NCBI GenBank assembly: GCA_016791105.1
Contig: JAEUNM010000016.1
Coordinates: 1-41,295, forward strand
Direction of reading: 5' to 3'
Origin: Rhodocyclaceae bacterium
GTDB taxonomy: Bacteria; Pseudomonadota; Gammaproteobacteria; Burkholderiales; Rhodocyclaceae
Length of the DNA stretch: 41,295 nt
Positions 25,588-34,419 of the stretch are shown in pieces; positions within the stretch are counted from its first letter, which is position 1, and each line of letters begins with the position of its first letter. The notes below the pieces were generated by a model. It did no database searches and was not told the DNA's origin. It saw nothing but the letters and a program-made list of their open reading frames with translations. The position numbers and the translations under genes are program-made.

Positions 25588-26409
25588 TCACTCGGCGCCG
25601 GTCGCGAACTTGCGGCATTGCTGCTGGAAAATCGCGCCGTCGCCCAGGCGCAACGCGCTCAGGCAGCCGCCCCACAGGCAGCCGGTATCGAGCGCGATGA
25701 GCTGCGGCGCCACGCGCAATCCCGCCGCAGACCAGTGGCCGCACACCACGGTATGCGTGCGCCAGGCTGCATGGGGCAAATCGAACCAGGCCGCGTGACC
25801 GGCCGGCGCTCGCTCGGGCGGGCCTTTGGCATGAAATTCCATGTGCCCCTCGGGCGTGCAGAAACGCATGCGCGTCATGGCATTCACGATCACGCGCAGG
25901 CGGTCCCAGCCGCTCAGATCGTCCTGCCAGGCGGTCGGCGTGCCGCCCCACATGTGGCGCAGGAATTGTTCGCACTGCGGCCCCTGCAGGGCGCACTCCA
26001 CTTCGCCCGCCAGCTCGCGCGCCTGCGCCACGCTCCATTGCGGCAGCAGCCCGGCATGCACGATCACGTGGCGCCCGTGCACGATGAGCATGGGCAGGCC
26101 GCGCAACCAATCTATGAGTTCGCCGCCGTCAGGGGCGTCCAGCACATGGTGGAAAGTGTCCGACTTGCTGCGCTTGCCGTGGCCGTAGTGGGCCATGATG
26201 AGCGTCAGATCGTGGTTGCCCAGCACGCCATGTGCCGCATCGCCCAGGCCGCGCAGGAAGCGCAGCACTTCCAGCGACTGAGGGCCGCGATTGACCAGAT
26301 CGCCGACGCAATACAGGCGATCTTTGGTCGGATCGAACGCGACGCGGTCCAACAGGCGCCGCAAGGGGTCGAAACATCCCTGCAAATCGCCCACGGCGTA
26401 GTCTGGCAT
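25588..26409 (-). CDS. apaH: Symmetrical bis(5'-nucleosyl)-tetraphosphatase ApaH
   Basis: 273 aa metallophosphatase. Motifs in order: GDLQGCFDP (residues 7-15), GDLVNRGPQS, GNHDLTLI, VHAGLLPQW and CGHWSAAGL followed by ALDTGCLWGG. These are the metal-binding signatures of ApaH. It hydrolyses Ap4A symmetrically to two ADP and, in E. coli, also removes Np4 caps from RNA. It is on the same strand as cutA-dsbD but 56 bases upstream, and cutA has its own -10, so separate transcription is likely. Divergent from the rhamnose operon. Confidence 0.95.
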   Translation of the reverse strand: MPDYAVGDLQGCFDPLRRLLDRVAFDPTKDRLYCVGDLVNRGPQSLEVLRFLRGLGDAAHGVLGNHDLTLIMAHYGHGKRSKSDTFHHVLDAPDGGELIDWLRGLPMLIVHGRHVIVHAGLLPQWSVAQARELAGEVECALQGPQCEQFLRHMWGGTPTAWQDDLSGWDRLRVIVNAMTRMRFCTPEGHMEFHAKGPPERAPAGHAAWFDLPHAAWRTHTVVCGHWSAAGLRVAPQLIALDTGCLWGGCLSALRLGDGAIFQQQCRKFATGAE

Positions 26410-26460
26410 GGCGAATTAGTCAGGCGGCTGAAGGAGTGGAACGGAACTGTCGCACCAGGG

Positions 26461-26481
26461 GGGCGCATGGCGCCCTATAAT
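26461..26481 (+). promoter_or_regulatory. Candidate promoter of the rfb operon with inverted repeat against the -10
   Basis: A perfect TATAAT (26476-26481) is directly preceded by the inverted repeat GGGCGC-ATG-GCGCCC (26461-26475). The rfbB start lies 170 bases downstream, leaving a long leader. No -35 hexamer at 17 bases is recognisable, so an activator may be needed, or the repeat may be an operator. Confidence 0.4.
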
Positions 26482-26651
26482 AGCCGCGAACGCGGTCGCG
26501 CACCCACGGGTCGCCACCGCGCCGCGAAAAAGCCGGCAACAGGGGACTGGCGCGCCGCCGCGACAAGGCGTAGCAGCACCCTGCCCGCCACAATAACCAC
26601 CCCGGCGCCGGGCGACAGCGTTTCCCGCGTCGATAACCCGGAACATTTGAC

Positions 26652-27719
26652 ATGACAGTGCTCGTGACCGGCGGTGCAGGCTTCATCGGTTCCAATTTCA
26701 CCCTTGACTGGCTGGCGAATACGCAAGAGCCGGTGGTCAATCTTGACCGGCTGACTTACGCCGGCAACCTGGAAAACCTCGCCAGCGTGGCCGACGACGT
26801 GCGCTACAGTTTCGTGCGCGGCGACATCGGCGATTTTGCCGCGGTGCACGCCCTGCTGCTGCAGCACCGCCCGCGCGCAGTCATCAATTTCGCGGCCGAA
26901 TCCCACGTGGACCGCTCCATACACGGGCCGGAAGATTTCATTCAGACCAATATCATGGGAACTTTCCGCCTGCTCGAAGCGGCGCGCGCCTACTGGGGCG
27001 AATTGCCGGCCGGGCAGAAAGAAGCATTCCGCTTCCTGCATGTATCCACCGACGAGGTGTACGGCTCGCTGGATGAATCCGATCCGCCCTTCCGCGAAAG
27101 CAACGCCTACGAACCGAACAGCCCTTATTCGGCCTCCAAGGCGGCGTCCGACCACCTCGTGCGGGCCTATCACCATACCTACGGCCTGCCGGTTCTCACC
27201 ACCAATTGCTCGAACAATTACGGCCCCTATCAGTTTCCGGAAAAGCTCATTCCGCTCATCATTCACAACGCGCTGGGTAACCGTGCGCTGCCCATCTACG
27301 GCGACGGCAAAAACGTGCGCGACTGGCTGTTCGTCACCGACCACTGCCGCGCCATCGCGCGCGTGCTCGAAGCTGGCCGCTGTGGCGAAACCTATAACAT
27401 CGGCGGCAATAACGAAATGCAGAATATCGAGGTGGTGCACACCATTTGCGACATACTCGATGCGGAGCGCGCGCGCGCGGACGGCAAGTCCTATCGCGAG
27501 CAGATCACCTACGTGAAGGACCGTCCCGGCCACGATCGCCGCTATGCCATCGACGCCGGCAAAATCGCCGACGAACTGGGCTGGAAGCCGGCCGAAACTT
27601 TCGTCACCGGAATTTTGACCACGGTACGCTGGTACCTGGCCAATTCCGCCTGGGTGGAAGGCGTGACCAGCGGCAGCTATCGCAACTGGGTGGATCGCCA
27701 TTACGGCCGCGGCGCATGA
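26652..27719 (+). CDS. rfbB: dTDP-glucose 4,6-dehydratase
   Basis: 355 aa extended short-chain dehydrogenase. The NAD-binding GGAGFIGSN (residues 7-15), the catalytic STDEVYGSL segment (near 131), [12 protein letters not shown] (near 163), and [18 protein letters not shown] are all typical for RmlB/RfbB. It makes dTDP-4-keto-6-deoxyglucose, the second step to dTDP-L-rhamnose. First gene of rfbBDAC; the next gene starts 4 bases before its stop. It serves O-antigen or exopolysaccharide synthesis in the cytoplasm. Confidence 0.96.
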   Translation: MTVLVTGGAGFIGSNFTLDWLANTQEPVVNLDRLTYAGNLENLASVADDVRYSFVRGDIGDFAAVHALLLQHRPRAVINFAAESHVDRSIHGPEDFIQTNIMGTFRLLEAARAYWGELPAGQKEAFRFLHVSTDEVYGSLDESDPPFRESNAYEPNSPYSASKAASDHLVRAYHHTYGLPVLTTNCSNNYGPYQFPEKLIPLIIHNALGNRALPIYGDGKNVRDWLFVTDHCRAIARVLEAGRCGETYNIGGNNEMQNIEVVHTICDILDAERARADGKSYREQITYVKDRPGHDRRYAIDAGKIADELGWKPAETFVTGILTTVRWYLANSAWVEGVTSGSYRNWVDRHYGRGA

Positions 27720-28615
27720 ATATCCTGCTGCTGGGCGCGAATGGGCAGGTGGGGTGGGAGCTGCGGCGCGCCCTGGCGCCGCTGGGCGCACTGACCGCGC
27801 TGGACCGCAGCGGCGCAAATTTTGAACGGCCGGACAGCCTGGCCGAGGTTGTAGCGCGTCATCGGCCGGACGCCATTGTGAATGCGGCCGCCTATACGGC
27901 CGTGGATCGCGCCGAAGGCGACGTGGCGCGGGCGCGCTGCGTCAATGCCGAAGCGCCTGCCGTGCTCGCCGCCGCGGCAGCACGCCTGGGCGCCTGGCTG
28001 GTACATTATTCGACCGATTACGTATTCGACGGCAACAAGCCGGCGCCCTATGTGGAAACCGACCCGACCGGCCCAGCCAGCGTATATGGCGCCACCAAAC
28101 TGGAAGGCGAACGCGCCATCGCCGCTTCCGCCTGCCGCCACCTCATCCTGCGCACCAGTTGGGTATTTGCGGCACGCGGCGCAAATTTCGCCAAAACCAT
28201 GTTGCGTCTGGCGCGCGAGCGCGACGAACTGAAAGTGGTGGCCGACCAGATCGGCGCCCCGACCGGGGCGGAATTTATCGCCGACGCCACCGCGCTCATG
28301 CTGTATCGCCTGGCCCACGATGCCGGCCTCGCCGCCCACGCGAGCGGCATCTACCACCTGAGCGGTGGCGGCGCGGTGAGCTGGTACGACTATGCGCGCT
28401 TCGTGATCGAGCGCGCTCGTGCGGCCGGTGCCCCGATCAAGGTAGAGCCGGCGCGCGTGCTGCCCATCGCCACAGCGGATTACCCCACGCCGGCTCGGCG
28501 TCCGGCCAATTCGCGGCTGGATTGCAGCAAAATCGGCAGCATTTTCGGCATTTACGCGCCGGCCTGGGAAACCCAGGTGGCGCGCCTGGTCGATGAACTG
28601 GTTGCGCCTCTATGA
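27716..28615 (+). CDS. rfbD: dTDP-4-dehydrorhamnose reductase
   Basis: 299 aa SDR enzyme. NAD(P)-binding [10 protein letters not shown] near residue 7, [17 protein letters not shown] motif ([15 protein letters not shown]), [17 protein letters not shown] with the catalytic Tyr/Lys, and [19 protein letters not shown] are seen. It performs the last reduction to dTDP-L-rhamnose. ATG at 27716 overlaps the rfbB stop (ATGA), so the two are coupled. Length normal. Confidence 0.96.
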   Translation: MNILLLGANGQVGWELRRALAPLGALTALDRSGANFERPDSLAEVVARHRPDAIVNAAAYTAVDRAEGDVARARCVNAEAPAVLAAAAARLGAWLVHYSTDYVFDGNKPAPYVETDPTGPASVYGATKLEGERAIAASACRHLILRTSWVFAARGANFAKTMLRLARERDELKVVADQIGAPTGAEFIADATALMLYRLAHDAGLAAHASGIYHLSGGGAVSWYDYARFVIERARAAGAPIKVEPARVLPIATADYPTPARRPANSRLDCSKIGSIFGIYAPAWETQVARLVDELVAPL

Positions 28616-28625
28616 GGATATCCGC

Positions 28626-29510
28626 ATGAACCGTAAAGGCATCATACTTGCCGGCGGCGCCGGCACCCGTCTGCACCCGGCAACCTTGGTGGTTTCCAAA
28701 CAACTGCTGCCGGTGTTCGACAAGCCTATGGTGTATTACCCGCTGTCCGCCCTCATGCTGGCCGGCATGCGCGAGGTGCTGGTCATTTCCACGCCGCAGG
28801 ATACGCCGCGCTTCCAGCAGTTGCTGGGCGACGGCAGCCGCTGGGGCATGGACATACAGTATGCGGTGCAGCCCTCGCCGGATGGGCTGGCACAAGCTTT
28901 TCTGATCGGCGAGCGCTTTCTTGCCGGGGCGCCGTCGGCGCTGGTGCTTGGCGACAATATTTTTTACGGAGATAAATTCCACCGGCTGCTGGCCCGCGCG
29001 GGCGGGCGCGAGCGCGGCGCAACGGTATTCGCCTACCACGTGCTGGACCCGGAACGCTATGGCGTGGTCGAATTCGACGCCGCCGGACGCGCCGTCAGTC
29101 TGGAAGAAAAGCCGCGCCAGCCGAAATCGAATTACGCCGTGACCGGACTATATTTTTACGATTCCGGCGTCTGCGAACGCGCAAAAACCATCAAGCCTTC
29201 TGCGCGCGGAGAACTGGAAATTACCGACCTCAACCGGCTTTATCTCGAATCCGGCGAACTTAATGTGGAAATCATGGGGCGCGGCTACGCCTGGCTGGAT
29301 ACCGGCACGCACGACTCGCTGCTGGAGGCATCCCAGTTCATCCAGACCATAGAAAAACGCCAGGGGCTGAAAATCGCCTGCGTCGAGGAACTGGCCTGGC
29401 GCCAGGGCTGGATAGACGATGCCGCGCTGGAGCGGCTGGCCGCTCCGCTGTCGAAAAACGCCTATGGGGCATATTTGCTGCGCATGCTCGCGGACAAGGC
29501 GCGGGGTTGA
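28626..29510 (+). CDS. rfbA: Glucose-1-phosphate thymidylyltransferase
   Basis: 294 aa nucleotidyltransferase. The N-terminal [11 protein letters not shown] signature, [46 protein letters not shown] and [14 protein letters not shown] are classic RmlA/RfbA segments. It makes dTDP-glucose from glucose-1-phosphate and dTTP, the first and feedback-controlled step of the rhamnose pathway. The ATG at 28626 follows GAGGA (28613-28617) at 8 bases. Separated from rfbD by 10 bases. Confidence 0.96.
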   Translation: MNRKGIILAGGAGTRLHPATLVVSKQLLPVFDKPMVYYPLSALMLAGMREVLVISTPQDTPRFQQLLGDGSRWGMDIQYAVQPSPDGLAQAFLIGERFLAGAPSALVLGDNIFYGDKFHRLLARAGGRERGATVFAYHVLDPERYGVVEFDAAGRAVSLEEKPRQPKSNYAVTGLYFYDSGVCERAKTIKPSARGELEITDLNRLYLESGELNVEIMGRGYAWLDTGTHDSLLEASQFIQTIEKRQGLKIACVEELAWRQGWIDDAALERLAAPLSKNAYGAYLLRMLADKARG

Positions 29511-29511
29511 C

Positions 29512-30057
29512 ATGCACGTGACAGCGCTTGAAATTCCCGGTCTGGTGCTCATGGAGCCGAAAGTATTCGGCGATGCGCGCGGCTTCTTTTTTGAAAGTTT
29601 CAACCAGTCCGCGTTCGACGCTGCTGCCGGGGCGCATTATGAATTCGTGCAGGACAACCATTCCCGCTCGGTGCGCGGCGTACTGCGCGGCCTGCACTAC
29701 CAGATCGCGCCCAAAGCGCAGGGCAAACTGGTGCGCGTCGTGCAGGGCGCGGTATTCGACGTGGCAGTAGATATACGGCGTGATTCGCCAACGCTGGGGC
29801 GTTGGGTAGGCGTGGAATTGTCGGCCGACAACAAGCGCCAGATTTTCATTCCGCCAGGTTTTGCGCACGGCTTCATGGTGTTGTCCGACAGCGCCGAGTT
29901 TTTGTACAAAACCACGGACTATTGGTCTCCGCCGCACGAGCGCTGCATCGCCTGGAACGATCCCGCGCTAGGCATAAGCTGGCCACTCACGGAAGCACCC
30001 ACCCTGTCACCGAAAGACGCCCAGGGCACATCATTCGCGCAGGCCGAGCTGTACTGA
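29512..30057 (+). CDS. rfbC: dTDP-4-dehydrorhamnose 3,5-epimerase
   Basis: 181 aa cupin epimerase. KVFGDARGFFFESFN, VQDNHSRSVRGVLRGLHYQ (with the catalytic His), KLVRVVQGAVFDVAVDIRRDSPT, IPPGFAHGFMVLSD and the Tyr in the YKTTDYW segment are all present. It inverts C3 and C5 of the keto sugar between the RfbB and RfbD steps. ATG at 29512 lies one base after the rfbA stop. Last gene of the operon; converges on the epimerase gene at 30079. Confidence 0.96.
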   Translation: MHVTALEIPGLVLMEPKVFGDARGFFFESFNQSAFDAAAGAHYEFVQDNHSRSVRGVLRGLHYQIAPKAQGKLVRVVQGAVFDVAVDIRRDSPTLGRWVGVELSADNKRQIFIPPGFAHGFMVLSDSAEFLYKTTDYWSPPHERCIAWNDPALGISWPLTEAPTLSPKDAQGTSFAQAELY

Positions 30058-30078
30058 AAAGAGCCTGCGCGGCAGCGT

Positions 30079-31089
30079 TCAGCGAATACCGAAGTAATCG
30101 CGGTACCAGGCGACGAAGCACGCCACCCCCTGCTCGACCGGGGTATTCGGCGCGAATCCGCACCAGGACTGCAATTCGCCGATGTCGGCATAGGTGGCCT
30201 GCACATCGCCTGGCTGCATGGGCAACATGCGCATTTCGGCTTTGCGCCCGATGGCGGTTTCCAGCGCGGCAATGAAGTCCATCAACCCGACCGGGGAATG
30301 ATTGCCGATATTGAATACGCGGTAGGGCGCCCAGCTTTTTGCCGCGTCCGGGTTTAGCTTATCGAATTCGGCATCTGCTGCCGGTGCGCGGTCAAGCACC
30401 CGCAGCACGCCTTCCACGATGTCGTCGATATAAGTGAAATCGCGCTGCATCGCGCCCTGGCCATAAACCTCTATCGGTTCGCCGGCCAGGATGGCGCGCG
30501 TAAATTTGAACAGCGCCATGTCCGGCCGGCCCCAGGGGCCATACACGGTAAAAAAGCGCAGGCCGGTCGTGGGCAGGTCGAACAGATGGCTATAGGTATG
30601 CGCCATCAGTTCGTTGGCTTTTTTGCTGGCGGCGTACAGGCTGACCGGATGATCGACGCCGTCGTGTTCGGAAAACGGCAGGCGCCGGTTGCCACCATAT
30701 ACGCTGGAACTGCTGGCATACACTAGATGCGCGCAGCCTTGATGGCGGCAGCACTCCAGCACGTTGGTAAAACCCACCAGATTGCTTTGCACGTAGGCAT
30801 GGGGATTTTCCAGCGAATAGCGCACACCGGCCTGGGCCGCCAGATGCACCACGCAGTCGAATTTTTCGCGTGCGAACAGCGCGGCCAGTGCCGCCCCGTC
30901 GGCGACGTCCATGCGCTCGAAGCGAAATTGCGGCGCCGGCCGCAGTGTCGCGAGGCGCGCGTGTTTGAGGGCCGGATCGTAATAATCATTCAGATTATCC
31001 AGCCCGACCACCGTATCGCCACGCGCCAGCAGGCGCTGGGCGCAGTGCATGCCGATAAACCCGGCAGCGCCGGTTACAAGTACTTTCAT
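30079..31089 (-). CDS. UDP-glucuronate 4-epimerase-like SDR protein
   Basis: 336 aa extended SDR. GAAGFIGMHCAQRLL (NAD site), GLDNLNDYYDPALKHARL, HLAAQAGVRYSLENPHAYV, YASSSSVYGGNRRLPFSE, YAASKKANELMAHTYSHLF and FFTVYGPWGRPDMALFKFT match the CapI/GAE-type enzymes that convert UDP-glucuronate to UDP-galacturonate. This gives a precursor for acidic sugars in LPS core or capsule. The ATG overlaps the stop of the upstream glycosyltransferase by 4 bases, so the two work together. A different NDP-sugar specificity cannot be excluded. Confidence 0.88.
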   Translation of the reverse strand: MKVLVTGAAGFIGMHCAQRLLARGDTVVGLDNLNDYYDPALKHARLATLRPAPQFRFERMDVADGAALAALFAREKFDCVVHLAAQAGVRYSLENPHAYVQSNLVGFTNVLECCRHQGCAHLVYASSSSVYGGNRRLPFSEHDGVDHPVSLYAASKKANELMAHTYSHLFDLPTTGLRFFTVYGPWGRPDMALFKFTRAILAGEPIEVYGQGAMQRDFTYIDDIVEGVLRVLDRAPAADAEFDKLNPDAAKSWAPYRVFNIGNHSPVGLMDFIAALETAIGRKAEMRMLPMQPGDVQATYADIGELQSWCGFAPNTPVEQGVACFVAWYRDYFGIR

Positions 31090-31859
31090 GATCCGTCGCG
31101 AGGCGCCGATTCGCGCCTAAAAGCTTGAATTTTTGCATATTTCAGAAAGCTGTTAAAACAGCCTATGGAAATATGCACCAGGCCCGGCAGGCCATCCAGA
31201 AAGCCGCGCCGCACGAAATAGAACTTTACGAAACGTAGCAGCGGGCTGGCCACCAGGCGCAGCGCGCCGGCACGCTTGCCGGCCGCGACGGCCTGGCGCG
31301 CGGCCAGGGTGGTATAGCGGTTCTGTTTGGCGATATAGGATTCGAGCGTATCTTCGGTGTCATGCAAGAGGTCGCCCGGCAGCGTTGCGGGCTCGCCCGG
31401 GTAGAGCACTTTTTCGTGCACGGCGTCGTCGGACCAGCGCGCCTGGCGGCGGTCGAACAGACGCAAACTCCAGTCCGGATAGCCTTCGCCGTGACGCAGG
31501 TATCGTCCCATGAAGCGGTTGGTGCGGGCGAAGCGATAGGCACCAGCCGCCGGCGCGGCCAGTGCTGCCGTGATGGCGCCAGCCAATTCCTGTGTTACCC
31601 GCTCATCCGAATCGACGCACAACACCCAGTCATGGCGTGCCGCCGCCACGGCAAACTGCTTTTGCGGCCCGAAACCCAGCCAGTCCTGGTGCAGCACCCG
31701 GGCGCCGTGACGCTCAGCAACTTGTACGCTGTGGTCGGTGGAGCCGCTGTCCACGAGCAGAATTTCGTCGCAAAACCGAAGGCTCTGCAAACAGGGCTCC
31801 AGCAGATGCGCACAATTCATCCCGATGATGACGGCCGACACCGGCGCGCGGCCGCTCAT
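31086..31859 (-). CDS. Family 2 glycosyltransferase, LPS-core WaaE/KdtX-like
   Basis: 257 aa GT-A enzyme. SAVIIGMNCAHLLEPCLQSL at the N terminus, EILLVDSGSTDHS, GFGPQKQFAVAAA and the metal-binding VLCVDSDERVT follow the pattern of the WaaE/KdtX beta-1,4-glucosyltransferases that decorate the inner LPS core. RLFDRRQARWSDDAVHEKV and a basic C-terminal membrane-associating segment (FVKFYFVRRGFLDG) also fit. The exact sugar transferred is unknown; its translational coupling to the UDP-glucuronate epimerase hints at a uronic acid or an adjacent step. ATG 31859 is preferred to an in-frame start six codons earlier. Confidence 0.85.
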   Translation of the reverse strand: MSGRAPVSAVIIGMNCAHLLEPCLQSLRFCDEILLVDSGSTDHSVQVAERHGARVLHQDWLGFGPQKQFAVAAARHDWVLCVDSDERVTQELAGAITAALAAPAAGAYRFARTNRFMGRYLRHGEGYPDWSLRLFDRRQARWSDDAVHEKVLYPGEPATLPGDLLHDTEDTLESYIAKQNRYTTLAARQAVAAGKRAGALRLVASPLLRFVKFYFVRRGFLDGLPGLVHISIGCFNSFLKYAKIQAFRRESAPRDGS

Positions 31860-32045
31860 GGCGCAACCGGGCGGCAATTACGCCGCATATAGGGTGGGTG
31901 CATGGAAAAATGTGTTGGCGCGGAACCGCGATAGCGCGAATTTAACCCAGAATCCGGGACTTTCCCGCGCGCATTGGATGATCCAGGGCAACGCTGCCCG
32001 CTTCCGTGCCCCGAATACAGGGCCAAACCGGGACCGGGACGCACT

Positions 32046-32075
32046 CTGATGCGGCGCAACAGGCGCCGCTATAAT
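32046..32075 (+). promoter_or_regulatory. waaC promoter with inverted repeat in the spacer and very short leader
   Basis: A perfect TATAAT (32070-32075) lies 14 bases before the waaC ATG, and CTGATG (32046-32051) could serve as a weak -35 with an 18-base spacer. The spacer holds the perfect dyad GCGGCGC (32051-32057) / GCGCCGC (32063-32069), which abuts the -10. The expected leader is about 8 bases without a Shine-Dalgarno. Confidence 0.5.
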
Positions 32076-32089
32076 CGCGCCTTGCCCCC

Positions 32090-33064
32090 ATGACAGCCAT
32101 CCTTCTCGTCAAAACGTCTTCGCTCGGCGACGTCGTGCACAATCTGCCCGTGGTCAGCGACATTCACGCCCGCTTCCCGCGCGCGCGGGTGGATTGGGTC
32201 GTGGAAGAATCGTTCGCGGAATTGCCGCGCCTGCACCCGGGCGTCACCCATATCATCAAGGTGGCAATACGGCGCTGGCGCCGCCAGTTGTTCCGGTCAG
32301 CCACCTGGCGGGAAATTTCCGCCTTTCGCCAGCAATTGCGCAGTTGCCAGTACGACTACGTGGTGGATACCCAAGGTCTGCTCAAAAGCGCCTGGATTAC
32401 CTGGCAGGCGCACGGGTTGCGTTGCGGCTATTGCGCCGAAGCGGCGCGCGAGCCCATTGCAGCGCGCTTCTACGACCGCGAATTTGCCATTCCGCGCAAC
32501 CTGCACGCGGTCGAGCGCAACCGCTGGCTGGTTGCCGCGGCGCTCGAATATCCGCCCGATCTGCCACTACGCTATGGCATCGCGGCGCAGAGCCCGAGCC
32601 GCGGCAATCCGTATTGCGTGCTGCTCACGGCGACCAGCCGGGCCGACAAGAATTGGCCCGACGTACAGTGGCTGGCGCTGGCGCAGTTGCTGAACCTGCA
32701 GGGCTACGACTGCGTGCTGCCGGCTGGTTCGCCGGTCGAGCGGGCTCGGGCCGAACGGCTGGTGCAAAACATGCGCCGCGCCCAGTGCGCCCCGCCATCC
32801 AACCTGAGCCAGCTTGCGGATTTGCTTGCCGGGGCAGCCGGTATAGTCGGCGTGGATACCGGCCTGACGCACTTGGCCGCCGCGCTGGACCGCCCGACGG
32901 TGGCGGTATTCGGCGCCACCGACCCCATGCTCACCGGTGTGCATGCAGGCGCGCGGGCGGTCAATCTGGGCCGCCTGGGCCAATTGCCGGACGCTCAGGA
33001 AGTGGCGGCCATGCTATTCGATCTGATGGAAGCGGCGGGCAGCGCGGTGCAGGTCGAAACCTAG
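32090..33064 (+). CDS. waaC: Lipopolysaccharide heptosyltransferase I
   Basis: 324 aa GT-B (GT9) enzyme. The N terminus ILLVKTSSLGDVVHNLPVVSDI with VDWVVEESFAELPRLHPGV, then LLKSAWITWQAHG and C-terminal GVDTGLTHLAAALDRPTVAVFGATDP are diagnostic of WaaC/RfaF-type heptosyltransferases; the SFAELP segment favours heptosyltransferase I. It adds the first L-glycero-D-manno-heptose to Kdo2-lipid A at the cytoplasmic face. It is followed by waaA after 2 bases. No Shine-Dalgarno precedes its ATG. Confidence 0.94.
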   Translation: MTAILLVKTSSLGDVVHNLPVVSDIHARFPRARVDWVVEESFAELPRLHPGVTHIIKVAIRRWRRQLFRSATWREISAFRQQLRSCQYDYVVDTQGLLKSAWITWQAHGLRCGYCAEAAREPIAARFYDREFAIPRNLHAVERNRWLVAAALEYPPDLPLRYGIAAQSPSRGNPYCVLLTATSRADKNWPDVQWLALAQLLNLQGYDCVLPAGSPVERARAERLVQNMRRAQCAPPSNLSQLADLLAGAAGIVGVDTGLTHLAAALDRPTVAVFGATDPMLTGVHAGARAVNLGRLGQLPDAQEVAAMLFDLMEAAGSAVQVET

Positions 33065-33066
33065 CC

Positions 33067-34368
33067 ATGGGCGGACGCACCTTCTACACCCTCGCGACCA
33101 GTGCGCTTCTGCCGCTGGCGCCCGCCTATCTGGCCTGGCGCGCGCGCCGCCAACCCGAATATTTACAGCATGTGGGCGAACGTTACGGCATTTACCGGCA
33201 GGCCGCGCCCCTCATCGCACCCATCTGGCTGCACGCGGTGTCGGTCGGCGAAACCCGCGCCGCCGCGGTGCTGGCCGAGGCGCTGGCACAGCGCTACCCT
33301 GACATCCCCTTGCTGATTACGCACGGCACCCCGACCGGCCGCGCCACCTCGCAGCAATTGCTCGGCGCACGCGCCGAGCGCGCCTATCTGCCCTACGATC
33401 ACCCGCTGCTGGTGCGGCGCTTCTTGAAACATTTCCGGCCGCGCCTGGGCATAGTCCTGGAAACGGAAATCTGGCCCAATCTGAATGCCGCCTGCAGCGC
33501 CCGTGGAGTCCCGCTGCTGCTGGTCAATGCTCGGCTATCGGCACGCTCGGCGGCACGCTACAAAAAGTTCGGCGGCCTGGCGCGCGCGGCCGTTGCGGCT
33601 TATGCGGCCGTCGGTGCGCAACATGCGGAGGACGCGGCGCGCCTCACCCAACTGGGCGCACATCCGGTCAGCATCACCGGCAATCTGAAATTCGACGCCC
33701 TGCCGCCACCACACATGGTCGAGCTGGGCAAAAACCTGCGTGCCACTTGGGGCAAGCGTCCGGTGGTGCTGGCAGCAAGTACGCGCGAAGGCGAAGAAGC
33801 CGCGCTGCTCGACGCTTTTGCCAGTCAGGCGGCCGAGGAAGTTCTGCTGGTGCTGGTGCCGCGCCATCCGCAGCGTTTCGATGAGGTCGCCGCCTTGATT
33901 GGCGCGCGCAGCCTGTCCATGCAGCGCCGTAGCGAACATGCGCCGCTGGCGCCGGCGACGCGCGTGCTGCTGGGCGACAGCATGGGTGAAATGTATGCCT
34001 ATTACGCGGCAGCGGACGTCGCCCTGATAGGCGGGAGCTGGTTGCCGCATGGCGGGCAAAATTTGATCGAAGCCTGCGCGGTGGGCACGCCGGTGGTGCT
34101 GGGCCCACATACGTTCAATTTTGCGCAAGCGGCCGAACTGGCGATCGAAGCCGGCGCGGCACTACGCGCGCGCGATGCGGCGGCGGGAATTGCCGCAGCG
34201 CTGGAATTGCTTGCGGACAGAGCGCGGTGTTCCGCCATGCAAGGGGCTGGCGAACAATTCGCGGCTGCGCATCGCGGCGCAACCAAGCGCACGTTGGCAT
34301 TGATCGAAGCGGCGCTGGGCAGTGCCCGGACGCAGGGCGACTCCGGAGGCGCCGACAAGGCCAAATGA
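33067..34368 (+). CDS. waaA: 3-deoxy-D-manno-octulosonic acid (Kdo) transferase
   Basis: 433 aa GT30 enzyme. A membrane anchor (about residues 5-22) precedes the GERYG motif, PIWLHAVSVGETRAA, ITHGTPTGRA, YLPYDHP and LGIVLETEIWPNL, and the GT-B half with AASTREGEEAALLDAF, LVPRHPQRF and GGSWLPHGGQNLIEACAVGTPVVLGPH. It transfers Kdo to lipid IVA. The ATG at 33067 is two bases after the waaC stop, so both are co-transcribed. A hairpin with a T-run follows the stop codon. Confidence 0.96.
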   Translation: MGGRTFYTLATSALLPLAPAYLAWRARRQPEYLQHVGERYGIYRQAAPLIAPIWLHAVSVGETRAAAVLAEALAQRYPDIPLLITHGTPTGRATSQQLLGARAERAYLPYDHPLLVRRFLKHFRPRLGIVLETEIWPNLNAACSARGVPLLLVNARLSARSAARYKKFGGLARAAVAAYAAVGAQHAEDAARLTQLGAHPVSITGNLKFDALPPPHMVELGKNLRATWGKRPVVLAASTREGEEAALLDAFASQAAEEVLLVLVPRHPQRFDEVAALIGARSLSMQRRSEHAPLAPATRVLLGDSMGEMYAYYAAADVALIGGSWLPHGGQNLIEACAVGTPVVLGPHTFNFAQAAELAIEAGAALRARDAAAGIAAALELLADRARCSAMQGAGEQFAAAHRGATKRTLALIEAALGSARTQGDSGGADKAK

Positions 34369-34374
34369 ATTCGA

Positions 34375-34399
34375 GGGCGACCCGCGCCCCCGATTTTTT
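34375..34399 (+). terminator. Intrinsic terminator of waaC-waaA
   Basis: GGGCG (34375-34379), loop ACCCG, CGCCC (34385-34389), then CCGA and six Ts (34394-34399). The stem is short but GC-only and the T-run is properly placed seven bases after the waaA stop. Confidence 0.6.
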
Positions 34400-34419
34400 G
34401 CGCCGGACGCCGGCGGTGC

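Noticed and set aside
26475..27818. 447-aa open frame on the minus strand opposite rfbB
   Set aside because: rfbB has complete catalytic motifs on the plus strand; the opposite translation is without signature.
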